Shown piece by piece: positions 1-5,682 of a stretch of DNA of 7,303 nucleotides (position 1 is the first letter of the stretch; the number at the start of each line of letters is the position of its first letter). The position numbers and the translations under genes are program-made. The stretch is from Actinomycetota bacterium. GTDB taxonomy: Bacteria > Actinomycetota > Thermoleophilia > Gaiellales > Gaiellaceae. The stretch lies in NCBI GenBank assembly GCA_005884155.1, contig VAXD01000015.1, positions 1,059 through 8,361 on the forward strand, written 5' to 3'. The notes beneath the pieces were generated by a model. It was not told the DNA's origin, ran no database searches, and worked only from the letters and a program-made list of their open reading frames with translations.

Positions 1-270
1 GAGCTCGAGCGGATGCGACCCGCCGACGTTGCCGAACCAGCCGATCTCCACGCCCTCCTGCACCAGCTGACCGCCGCGCGCCCCGGTGGCCTCTGTGATC
101 ACCTCGAGGATCAGCGGCGTCAGCGCACGCGCGTCGTGGGTCGCCGCGAGCGCGTTCCCCACCAGTGCCAGGGCCTCGCGAGGATCGCGGTTCGACCGGT
201 GGACGCGGCGCCGGTCGACGTGCGGCTCGCTGCCGGCCGCCGTTCCGCCCGACGAGCGCAGCACGGACAC
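1..270 (-). CDS. Probable GAF-domain sensor protein, N-terminal part, cut by the left window edge
   Basis: No exact family is recognised, because the gene leaves the window after about 90 residues. The visible protein has a basic, polar linker (residues about 5-30), then a helix containing ALVGNALAATHD and a segment with LILEVITEATGARGG. This is how GAF domains begin in actinobacterial sensor kinases and diguanylate cyclases; the output domain is not visible. The start given is GTG at 270, the first canonical start codon in the frame, with GGCGGGG six bases upstream. The same frame stays open back to about 532 and encodes a convincing hydrophobic stretch just before this GTG (codons about 321-259, TLLVAAVLTTLL onward), so the true protein may begin earlier from a rare start and be membrane anchored. 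It lies downstream of ftsI on the same strand. The coding frame is fairly secure; the family and start are not. Confidence 0.6.
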   Translation of the reverse strand, partial: MSVLRSSGGTAAGSEPHVDRRRVHRSNRDPREALALVGNALAATHDARALTPLILEVITEATGARGGQLVQEGVEIGWFGNVGGSHPLEL

Positions 271-385
271 GAGCAGCCCCGCCGTCAGCAGGGTCGTCAG
301 GACGGCGGCGACGAGCAGCGTTGGCCTGTCGCTCCAGGCGAGGGCTAGAGGGACTACGTACCGCAGATCGCGGCAATTGTGGCGC

Positions 386-2089
386 TCAGCGCGTGAGCGT
401 GGTGGACGGAGCGTCCGGAGTGATGCCGCCGTCCAGGTACTGCAGGTCGAACTTCGCGATCTGCGAGAATGCCGGCGCCGCGACGACGCCGCCCCAGATC
501 GCGCCCCGCGGCTCGTCGACCGAGACGAGGATCACCAGCCGCGGCCGCGATGCGGGCACGACCCCGACGAACGACGCCACGTAGCGCGACTTCGAGTAGG
601 TCCCGTCCGAGTCGACCTTCGATGCGGTACCGGTCTTGCCGGCGACCTCGTAGCCGGGCACGGCGGCGAGCGCGCCCGTGCCGTCGAGGACGACGTTCTT
701 CAGCATCAGCAGCAACTGCCGCGCGACACCGCGCGAGACGATCCGGCGCCGTGCGGCGTGCACGGAAGCGCCGTCGCCGATGTGGTCGATCAGGTGCGGC
801 CGGATCCAGACGCCACGGTTCGCGATCGCCGCGTACGCGGAGGCGAGCTGCACCGGCGTGACCGAGATCCCCTGGCCGATCGGCACGTTCCCGATCGTCG
901 AGCCGGACCAATCCTTCTCGGGCAGCGCGATCCCAGGACTTTCGCCGGGGAAGTCGATCCCGGTCCGGCGGCCGAAGCCGAAGCGCGAGATCCAGCCGGC
1001 CAGCGCGTGCTGCCCGAGGCGCTCCGCGAGGGTGATCGCGCCGACGTTGGACGATCGCGCCAGGATCTGCGCGACGGTCATCGTCTCGGTCCCGCGCGGC
1101 TCGGCGTCGTGGATGATCCGGTCGGCCACGTGGATCGAGTACGGGAGGATGAAGCTCGTCGACGGAGTGACGAGGTGCTCCGACAGAGCGCCCGCGACGG
1201 TGACGAGCTTGAAGGTCGAGCCCGGCTCGTAGGTGTCCGTGACCGCGCGGTTGCGCTGCAGCGGGTGCCAGACCTGGCCATAAGCGTTCGCATTGAACCC
1301 CGGCGCCGTCGCCATCGCGAGGACGGCACCGCTGCGCGGATCGAGCACGACGGCGGTCGCGCTCTTGGCGTGCCACCGCGTGATCGTCTGCTTGAGCACG
1401 GTCTGCGCGTTCGCCTGAATCGTGTGGTCGAGCGTCAGGTAGACGTCGGTGCCGTCGCGCTCGGCCTGTGACTGAATCGTGTCGATCGCCTGGCCGGACG
1501 CGTCCTTGACGAGCCGCTCGCGCCCGGGCCTGCCCGCGAGCACCTTGTCGAGCGAGAGCTCTAGACCGGCGAGCCCGTGGTTGTCGACGCCCGCGTAGCC
1601 GAGCACCTGCGACGCGAGCGAGCCCTGCGGGTAAAAGCGCTGCTCCTCCGGATAGAAGCCGAAGCCGGGCAGGTGCCGCTTGCGCAGCCTCTCGGCGCGC
1701 ACCGGGTCGGCCTTCCGCTCGACGTAGACGAAGCCGTGCGTGCGGTCGCCGAGCTCGGCGGCAAGCGCGACCGGGTCGAGCCGCAGGATCCGCGCCGCGA
1801 CCGCGGCCTCGCGGTTCGGGTCGCGCACCTGCAGCGGGTCGGCGTAGACCGTCGTCGTCTGCTCGCCGATCGCGAGCTGCAGGCCGCCGCGGTCGTAGAT
1901 CGTCCCGCGCGCGGCCGGAAGCGTCACGTCCTCGCTGTGCTGGCTCGCAGCCAGGCTGCCGTACGAGCCGGCGCGCACGCCCTGCAGCCACGCCGCCCGC
2001 AGGAAGGCGATCCCGAACAGGAGCACGAAGCTCGCAAGGAGGAGCCGGATCCGGCGGTTGGCGACCCGAGGGCCGGCGACGCGGCTCAA
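386..2089 (-). CDS. ftsI: Septal peptidoglycan transpeptidase FtsI (class B penicillin-binding protein)
   Basis: This is a class B PBP, which cross-links septal peptidoglycan outside the membrane as part of the divisome. The 567-residue protein has a short basic N-terminus and one membrane anchor (about residues 14-35). A PBP dimerisation domain follows, starting near RGTIYDRGG (61-69). The transpeptidase domain has all three active-site motifs: STFK with nucleophile Ser291, SSN at 346-348, and KTGT at 485-488. There are no PASTA repeats at the C-terminus. Length is normal for FtsI; a SpoVD-like role cannot be fully excluded, but position directly after ftsL favours FtsI. The start is TTG at 2089, within a TTGA that also contains the ftsL stop codon, so translation is probably coupled. 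The transcript presumably starts at mraZ. The stop is TGA at 386-388, and no clear terminator follows. Confidence 0.95.
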   Translation of the reverse strand: MSRVAGPRVANRRIRLLLASFVLLFGIAFLRAAWLQGVRAGSYGSLAASQHSEDVTLPAARGTIYDRGGLQLAIGEQTTTVYADPLQVRDPNREAAVAARILRLDPVALAAELGDRTHGFVYVERKADPVRAERLRKRHLPGFGFYPEEQRFYPQGSLASQVLGYAGVDNHGLAGLELSLDKVLAGRPGRERLVKDASGQAIDTIQSQAERDGTDVYLTLDHTIQANAQTVLKQTITRWHAKSATAVVLDPRSGAVLAMATAPGFNANAYGQVWHPLQRNRAVTDTYEPGSTFKLVTVAGALSEHLVTPSTSFILPYSIHVADRIIHDAEPRGTETMTVAQILARSSNVGAITLAERLGQHALAGWISRFGFGRRTGIDFPGESPGIALPEKDWSGSTIGNVPIGQGISVTPVQLASAYAAIANRGVWIRPHLIDHIGDGASVHAARRRIVSRGVARQLLLMLKNVVLDGTGALAAVPGYEVAGKTGTASKVDSDGTYSKSRYVASFVGVVPASRPRLVILVSVDEPRGAIWGGVVAAPAFSQIAKFDLQYLDGGITPDAPSTTLTR

Positions 2090-2472
2090 CGCGCGCGCGG
2101 CCTCAGCCGGACGTACGTGGTCTGCGTCGGGTCCGCAGGGATGAGACCGTCACGGTGCGCGAGCGTCTGGATCCTCGTCGTCGCCGCGGCGAGCGAGAGC
2201 TGCGATGCGAGGGCCTGCTTGTCAGCCCTCAGCTGCGTCCGCTCCGCGTTGACCTTGCTCAGCTGAACGTTCAGGCGCAGTACCGCGACGTTCAGCGCGA
2301 CCACTCCGGCGAGCAGGACCGCGACGACCGCGATCCAGACCACGCCGCCCGCGACGCCGTGGCGCCGGGCCGAGGCGGAGGTGCGCCGACGCGCGGGCTT
2401 CGGCTTCGGCTTTGGCCGCCCACGCGGATGCGGGGACGGGAGAGCGTGGGCGGCATCGCTCCAGGAGGCCAC
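2086..2472 (-). CDS. ftsL: FtsL-like cell division protein
   Basis: This is a small bitopic protein of the FtsL/septum formation initiator type. In known systems FtsL joins DivIC/FtsB and FtsQ to activate FtsW and FtsI. The 128 residues comprise a long, strongly basic cytoplasmic tail with a Lys-Pro repeat (KPKPKP, 21-26) and Arg clusters to about residue 38. A single membrane helix follows (about 43-63), then a heptad-rich predicted coiled coil (about 65-97). The ending GLIPADPTQTTYVRL fits the usual C-terminal FtsL pattern. Sequence conservation in this family is low, so the call rests on architecture and on position between rsmH and ftsI. The start is GTG at 2472, three bases after the rsmH stop, with a purine-rich GGGGGA inside the rsmH end about 11 bases upstream. 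The stop overlaps the ftsI start by four bases. Confidence 0.85.
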   Translation of the reverse strand: MASWSDAAHALPSPHPRGRPKPKPKPARRRTSASARRHGVAGGVVWIAVVAVLLAGVVALNVAVLRLNVQLSKVNAERTQLRADKQALASQLSLAAATTRIQTLAHRDGLIPADPTQTTYVRLRPRAR

Positions 2473-2475
2473 GGC

Positions 2476-3441
2476 TCAGTCGTCCCCCGCCTTGACGGCA
2501 GCCCGCAGCCGCGCCGAGGCCGCGCGCGGATTCGCGGCGATCTCCTGCGCGCTCGGCCGGATCGCCCGGCGCGAGATCGCGCGCAGCGACGGCTCGTGGC
2601 CGCAGACGCACACGGGCAGGTCGGGCGGGCAGGTGCAGCCGTGCTCCTGTGTCCGCAGGAAGCGCTTCACGATGCGGTCCTCGCCGGAGTGGAAGCTGAT
2701 CGCCGCGAGCCGACCGCCCGGCCGCAGCAGCTCGAGCGCCGCCGGCAGCGCCGCCTCGAGCGAGCCGAGCTCGTCGTTAACGGCGATCCGCAGCGCCTGG
2801 AAGACGCGCTTCGCTGGATGCCCGTCGCCGAAGCGCGCGGGCGCCGGGATCGCGGACTTGATCGTGTCGACGAGCTCGCCGGTCCGCTCGAACGGCTGCT
2901 CACGCCTTCGCCGGCCGATCGCCCGGGCGATCTGGCGGGCGTAGCGCTCCTCGCCGAACTGGCGGAAGATCGAGGTCAGCTCGCGCTCGCTCGACTCGTT
3001 GACGAGCTCGCGGGCGGACAGCTCCGAGTTCGGGTCCATGCGCATGTCGAGCGGCGCGTCGACCGCGTACGAGAAGCCGCGCTCGGGGAAGTCGATCTGC
3101 ATGCTCGAGACGCCGAGGTCGAATAGCACCGCGTCGGCGCGCACGCCGTTCGAGGCGAGCTGCTCGAGCACCACCGAGAACTCGCCGCGCAGGAAGCGGC
3201 CCTGCACGGCCGTCTGCTTGCGGAACCGCTCGAAGTAGGCCCGCGCCGACGGGTCGCGGTCGATCGCGATCAGCTTGCCCTTGCCGCGCAGATCAGCCGC
3301 CAGCAGCTCGCTGTGGCCGCCAGCGCCGAAGGTCGCATCCACCACCGTCTCGCCCGGTTGCACGGCGAGCGCTTCCCGCACCTCCTCAGCGAGGACGGGA
3401 ACGTGATCAGTCGCGTTTGGTCGCAAGACGTTCGGCAACAT
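2476..3441 (-). CDS. rsmH: 16S rRNA (cytosine-1402-N4)-methyltransferase RsmH (MraW)
   Basis: RsmH methylates N4 of C1402 in 16S rRNA, in the ribosomal P site, using S-adenosylmethionine. The 321-residue product matches the family length. HVPVLAEEV is the conserved N-terminus. SAM-binding motif I is DATFGAGGHS (about residues 35-44), followed by AIDRDPSA (about 59-66), DLGVSS (about 108-113) and FSYAVDAPLDMRMD (about 123-136). The C-terminal half has the family signatures FQALRIAVNDEL, ISFHS-EDRIVKRF and CTCPPDLPVCVCG, and it ends in the usual NPRA-SARLRA. The motif usually read as ISFHSLEDR is ISFHSGEDR here. I chose ATG at 3441 because GGGAG lies eight bases upstream; a GTG at 3450 is in frame but sits directly on that purine stretch. 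The gene overlaps the end of mraZ by 35 bases, implying coupled translation. Confidence 0.96.
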   Translation of the reverse strand: MLPNVLRPNATDHVPVLAEEVREALAVQPGETVVDATFGAGGHSELLAADLRGKGKLIAIDRDPSARAYFERFRKQTAVQGRFLRGEFSVVLEQLASNGVRADAVLFDLGVSSMQIDFPERGFSYAVDAPLDMRMDPNSELSARELVNESSERELTSIFRQFGEERYARQIARAIGRRRREQPFERTGELVDTIKSAIPAPARFGDGHPAKRVFQALRIAVNDELGSLEAALPAALELLRPGGRLAAISFHSGEDRIVKRFLRTQEHGCTCPPDLPVCVCGHEPSLRAISRRAIRPSAQEIAANPRAASARLRAAVKAGDD

Positions 3442-3841
3442 CCTCCGCACTCCCTTCCATCTCCGTGACGTGCTGCTCCCAGGCCGCGCGGTCCCAGATC
3501 TCGAGGTGGTCGCGCACCCCGACGATCACGACCTCGCGGTCGATCCCAGCCTTCCGCGCAAGCGTCCCCGGCACGAGCACGCGGCCCTGCTTGTCGGGCT
3601 TGGCCTCGGACGCGCTCGCGAAGAACCAGCGGTTCATCATCCGGCCCTCACTGCTGAACGGGTCGAGCCCGGCGAGCCTGCTCTCGACCAGCTGCTCCCA
3701 GTCCGCCTCGGGATAGCAGTGGAGACACCGGTCCAAACCGCGCGTGATGACGAGCCCGCCGGAAAGCGCTTCCCGAAACTTGGCCGGTAGCGTGAGGCGG
3801 CTCTTGTCATCGATCGTGTGCTCGAATTCGCCTAACAGCAT
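3407..3841 (-). CDS. mraZ: MraZ transcriptional regulator of the dcw operon
   Basis: MraZ is an AbrB/SpoVT-like DNA-binding protein that assembles into rings and, in characterised bacteria, binds phased repeats upstream of its own gene to control the dcw cluster. The 144-residue product contains the two characteristic SpoVT/AbrB-like repeats. The first has DDKSRLTLPAKFR (11-23), and the second has DKQGRVLVP (83-91). Between them lie RCLHCYP (38-44) and the conserved GRMMNRWFFASA region (66-77). Length is typical. The start is ATG at 3841; it lies immediately after, and partly within, the last of four AGTGG repeats. No well-spaced Shine-Dalgarno sequence is present, which fits a very short or leaderless mRNA. 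It is the first gene of the operon and overlaps rsmH. Confidence 0.96.
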   Translation of the reverse strand: MLLGEFEHTIDDKSRLTLPAKFREALSGGLVITRGLDRCLHCYPEADWEQLVESRLAGLDPFSSEGRMMNRWFFASASEAKPDKQGRVLVPGTLARKAGIDREVVIVGVRDHLEIWDRAAWEQHVTEMEGSAEDVAERLATKRD

Positions 3842-3844
3842 CTT

Positions 3845-3879
3845 CCACTCTGCCCCACTTTAGACCACTACTCCCCACT
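3845..3879 (-). promoter_or_regulatory. MraZ operator: four AGTGG boxes at 10-bp spacing
   Basis: On the minus strand, AGTGG occurs four times, at 3879-3875, 3869-3865, 3859-3855 and 3849-3845. The period is exactly 10 bp, and the last box ends four bases before the mraZ start codon. Known MraZ sites are short tandem repeats with a TGGG or GTGG core at about one helical turn, directly upstream of mraZ, so this is very probably the autoregulatory site. All four boxes face the same side of the helix and overlap the predicted promoter spacer and -10 region. That predicts repression by steric hindrance. A weaker CGTGG lies farther upstream at 3900-3896, out of phase by one base. Confidence 0.88.
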
Positions 3880-3885
3880 ACGCAA
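3857..3885 (-). promoter_or_regulatory. Predicted sigma70-type promoter of the mraZ operon
   Basis: On the minus strand there is a -35-like TTGCGT at 3885-3880, a 17-base spacer, and a -10-like TAAAGT at 3862-3857. TAAAGT fits the actinobacterial TANNNT pattern. Initiation about seven bases downstream would be near 3850, giving a leader of only about nine bases before the mraZ ATG. That agrees with the lack of a normal ribosome binding site. Boxes 1 and 2 of the MraZ operator fill the spacer and box 3 overlaps the -10. The promoter is a prediction from sequence only. Confidence 0.55.
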
Positions 3886-3909
3886 CCCTTTTTGCCCACG
3901 CTGGGGCCC

Positions 3910-3925
3910 GCGCCAAACGTGGCGC
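3910..3925 (-). terminator. Weak hairpin between the DUF1345 gene and mraZ
   Basis: GCGCC and GGCGC form a perfect five-base-pair stem around a six-base loop, seven bases after the stop of the DUF1345 gene. There is no run of T after it on the minus strand, so it is not a classical intrinsic terminator. It could slow or pause readthrough into mraZ, or it could be chance in GC-rich DNA. Confidence 0.25.
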
Positions 3926-3931
3926 CCGCGG

Positions 3932-4582
3932 CTATTGAAGGAGCGACGCGACTGAGTTGATCGTCAGCGAGACGATCACCGCGCCGAAGACGAACGAGAG
4001 CAGCGCGTGACGGACGGCGGTGTGGCGGATGGCCTTGGTCTGCAGATCGGTGTCCGAGACCTGATAGGTCATCCCGATCGTCAGCGCCAGGTAGCCGAAA
4101 TCGCGGTAGTCGGGCGGGTCGTTCTCGTTGAAGTCGATCCCGCCGACGGGGTGCCCGTAATAGAGGTCGCCGTAGCGGACGGCGTAGAGGGTGTGCACCG
4201 TCGCCCACGAGAGGGCGACGACGCCGATCGCGAGGAGGAGCAGCAGCGCCTTGTCTGTGCCGTGGCGGTTGCGGGCCTCGAGGAGCATGTAGCCGATCGC
4301 GATCAGGCTGACGACGCTCGCCGTGAGCATGACCAGGTCGGCGACCGGCCGCGAGAAGTCCTCGTCCTGCGCGTTCACCTTTGTCTCCGCGGCGTCCATG
4401 CCGTAGATGCGGAGCCAGACCGCGAGGACGGTCACGAGCGCCATCGTGCCCCACGCGCACGAAACCGCGACCGCCCAGTTGGTGCCGGTCGCAAGCAGGG
4501 TCGCGAGCACGGTGATGCCTACGACGAATGCGCTCAGCGTTCGCAGCGCTGCGAGGCCCCGGCGATCTTGCTTCAGCTTCAT
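3932..4582 (-). CDS. DUF1345 family membrane protein
   Basis: The function is unknown; this is recognised as the DUF1345 integral membrane family. The 216 residues show about six hydrophobic segments: about 16-33, 36-58, 82-102, 111-135, 162-178 and 192-213. The family signature is clear. It comprises SWATVHTLYAVRYGDLYY (125-142), GGIDF (147-151), and DYRDFGYLALTIGMTYQVSDTD in two adjoining pieces (158-179), including the YQVSDT that usually marks these proteins. The hydrophilic loop at about 61-79 is acidic. The start chosen is ATG at 4582, giving a normal MKLK N-terminus; a GTG at 4600 is in frame and would add six residues. No strong ribosome site distinguishes them. The gene is divergent from the sigma factor gene and lies upstream of mraZ in the same direction, 90 bases away, with no sign of shared function. 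Confidence 0.9.
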   Translation of the reverse strand: MKLKQDRRGLAALRTLSAFVVGITVLATLLATGTNWAVAVSCAWGTMALVTVLAVWLRIYGMDAAETKVNAQDEDFSRPVADLVMLTASVVSLIAIGYMLLEARNRHGTDKALLLLLAIGVVALSWATVHTLYAVRYGDLYYGHPVGGIDFNENDPPDYRDFGYLALTIGMTYQVSDTDLQTKAIRHTAVRHALLSFVFGAVIVSLTINSVASLLQ

Positions 4583-4641
4583 CGCCCGGAAGCATGGCAC
4601 CGGATCTCACACCGGACCGCATGACGGCGTTTGTAGGAATG

Positions 4642-5106
4642 ATGGAGGCCGTGAGCGTTCCCCCCTTCGAGCGGTTCTACGAGGAGCAGAAAGGCCCGGT
4701 GCTCGCGCAGCTCCGGCGGCTCCTCGGACGGCACGACGCCGACGACGCGTTCCAGGAGACGTTCCTGCGGGCGCTCCGGGCGTACCCCAGTCTCGAGCAC
4801 GGCCGGCACCTGCGGGCGTGGGCCTTGACGATCGCGCGCAACGTCGCGATCGACACCGCTCGCCGCCGCGTAGTCACGTCGGCCGACGTGCCCGACCTCG
4901 AGTCGGTCGACGAGCCGCTTCCCTACGAGGAGCTGCGCCGGCTGACGGCTGATCTGCCCGAGAAGGAGCGCGCCGCGGTCTTCCTTCGCTACGGCTACGA
5001 CCTGAGCTACGAGGAGATCGGTGACGCGCTCGGCTCCTCGGGCGAGGCCGCGCGGCAGGCGACGTCTTCGGGCGTCCGCCGGTTGCGCAGGAAGGAGCTC
5101 TCATGA
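4642..5106 (+). CDS. ECF-type RNA polymerase sigma factor
   Basis: This is a small sigma70-family factor with only regions 2 and 4, which directs RNA polymerase to a special promoter set. Region 2 runs from FERFYEE (9-15) through DADDAFQETFLRALRAYP (32-49) to LRAWALTIARNVAIDTARRR (57-76), the core-binding and -10-melting part. Region 4 covers ADLPEKERAAVFLRYGYDLSYEEIGDAL (103-130), with the DNA-reading helix around GEAARQATSSGVRRLRR (134-150). At 154 residues it is short but complete for the ECF group. The start is uncertain: ATG 4621, 4639 and 4642 and GTG 4651 are all in frame. I favour 4642 because homologous alignments normally begin close to the FERFY motif; AGGA lies nearby but is closely spaced. 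The stop overlaps the next start as ATGA. No anti-sigma gene is visible next to it. Confidence 0.9.
   Translation: MEAVSVPPFERFYEEQKGPVLAQLRRLLGRHDADDAFQETFLRALRAYPSLEHGRHLRAWALTIARNVAIDTARRRVVTSADVPDLESVDEPLPYEELRRLTADLPEKERAAVFLRYGYDLSYEEIGDALGSSGEAARQATSSGVRRLRRKELS
5092..5097 (+). promoter_or_regulatory. Shine-Dalgarno site for the O6-alkylguanine transferase gene
   Basis: AAGGAG lies five bases before the ATG at 5103, inside the end of the sigma factor gene. It is the best ribosome binding site in the window, and it fixes the start of the transferase despite the four-base overlap of the two genes. Confidence 0.75.
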
Positions 5107-5660
5107 CCGTCTCTCCCGAATTGGACGCCAGCTTCCGCGACGCGGCGGCGGCCGAAGGTCTGCTCGACGTCGCCTACGACTTCGCCGACACGCCGGTCGG
5201 CCGGCTGCTTGTCGCCGTCACCGACCGCGGGCTCTGCGAGATCTCGTACGACCCGGAGCCCGAGCGCGAGCTCGACCAGCTCGCACGCGGCTTCGGCGCG
5301 CGTGTGCTTCGTTCACCACGGCCGACCGACGAGGCCCGCCGCCAGCTGGACGAGTACTTCGCCGGCTCTCGGAGAAGCTTCGAGCTACCCGTCGACCTGC
5401 GGCTCGCACGCGAGTTCGGCCGCGCCGTGCTGGACGAGCTTGCGCGGGTTCCCTACGGGGAGCTGACCACCTACGGCGCGCTCGCGGCGAAGGCCGGCCG
5501 CCCTCGCGCCGCCCGCGCCGTCGGCACCGTCATGAACCGGAACCCTGTCCCGATCGTGCTCCCGTGCCACCGCGTCGTCGGCTCGACCGGCGCACTGACC
5601 GGCTATGCCGGGGGCCTCGATCGCAAGCGGGCGCTGCTCGAGCTCGAGGGCGCGCTTTAG
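5103..5660 (+). CDS. ogt: Methylated-DNA-protein cysteine S-methyltransferase (O6-alkylguanine-DNA alkyltransferase)
   Basis: This suicide repair protein takes alkyl groups from O6-alkylguanine in DNA onto its own cysteine. The 185 residues include the N-terminal ribonuclease-like domain (about 22-100, TPVGRLLVAVTDRGL) and the C-terminal DNA-binding domain (about 103-185). The acceptor site is PCHRV (154-158) with Cys155. Other expected residues are Tyr124 (phosphate contact and base flipping), the arginine finger Arg138 in AARAVG, the Asn hinge around MNRNPVP, and Glu182 near the end. The first about 20 residues (SPELDASFRDAAAAEGL) extend beyond the usual Ogt start and may have a separate role. 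There is no Ada N-terminal zinc domain and no AraC domain. The gene overlaps the ECF sigma factor as ATGA with a strong ribosome site, so the two are surely co-translated. Ogt is named by domain architecture; the family also contains MGMT and AdaB-type proteins. Confidence 0.93.
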   Translation: MTVSPELDASFRDAAAAEGLLDVAYDFADTPVGRLLVAVTDRGLCEISYDPEPERELDQLARGFGARVLRSPRPTDEARRQLDEYFAGSRRSFELPVDLRLAREFGRAVLDELARVPYGELTTYGALAAKAGRPRAARAVGTVMNRNPVPIVLPCHRVVGSTGALTGYAGGLDRKRALLELEGAL

Positions 5661-5682
5661 CGCCGCCGCGCGCCGGCAGCTC

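Noticed and set aside
361..373. Hairpin CCGC-AGATC-GCGG after ftsI as a terminator
   Set aside because: The stem has only four pairs and no T-run; this is expected by chance at this GC content.
86..1471. Long plus-strand open frame of 461 codons opposite ftsI
   Set aside because: The protein is Arg/Asp rich, has no recognisable domain, and mirrors the high-GC codon pattern of ftsI on the other strand. All three PBP active-site motifs support ftsI.
354..1991. Second long minus-strand frame of 545 codons within ftsI
   Set aside because: It is a shifted frame of ftsI giving a low-complexity Arg/Ala protein. It is an artefact of GC-rich codons.
3441..3450. GTG at 3450 as the rsmH start
   Set aside because: The codon lies right on the GGGAG purine stretch, which is correctly spaced for the ATG at 3441. 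It would add only three residues.
3807..4622. 271-codon minus-strand frame over the DUF1345 gene and mraZ promoter
   Set aside because: It is a shifted frame that would cross the promoter and operator. The overlapping DUF1345 frame has clear membrane helices and family motifs.
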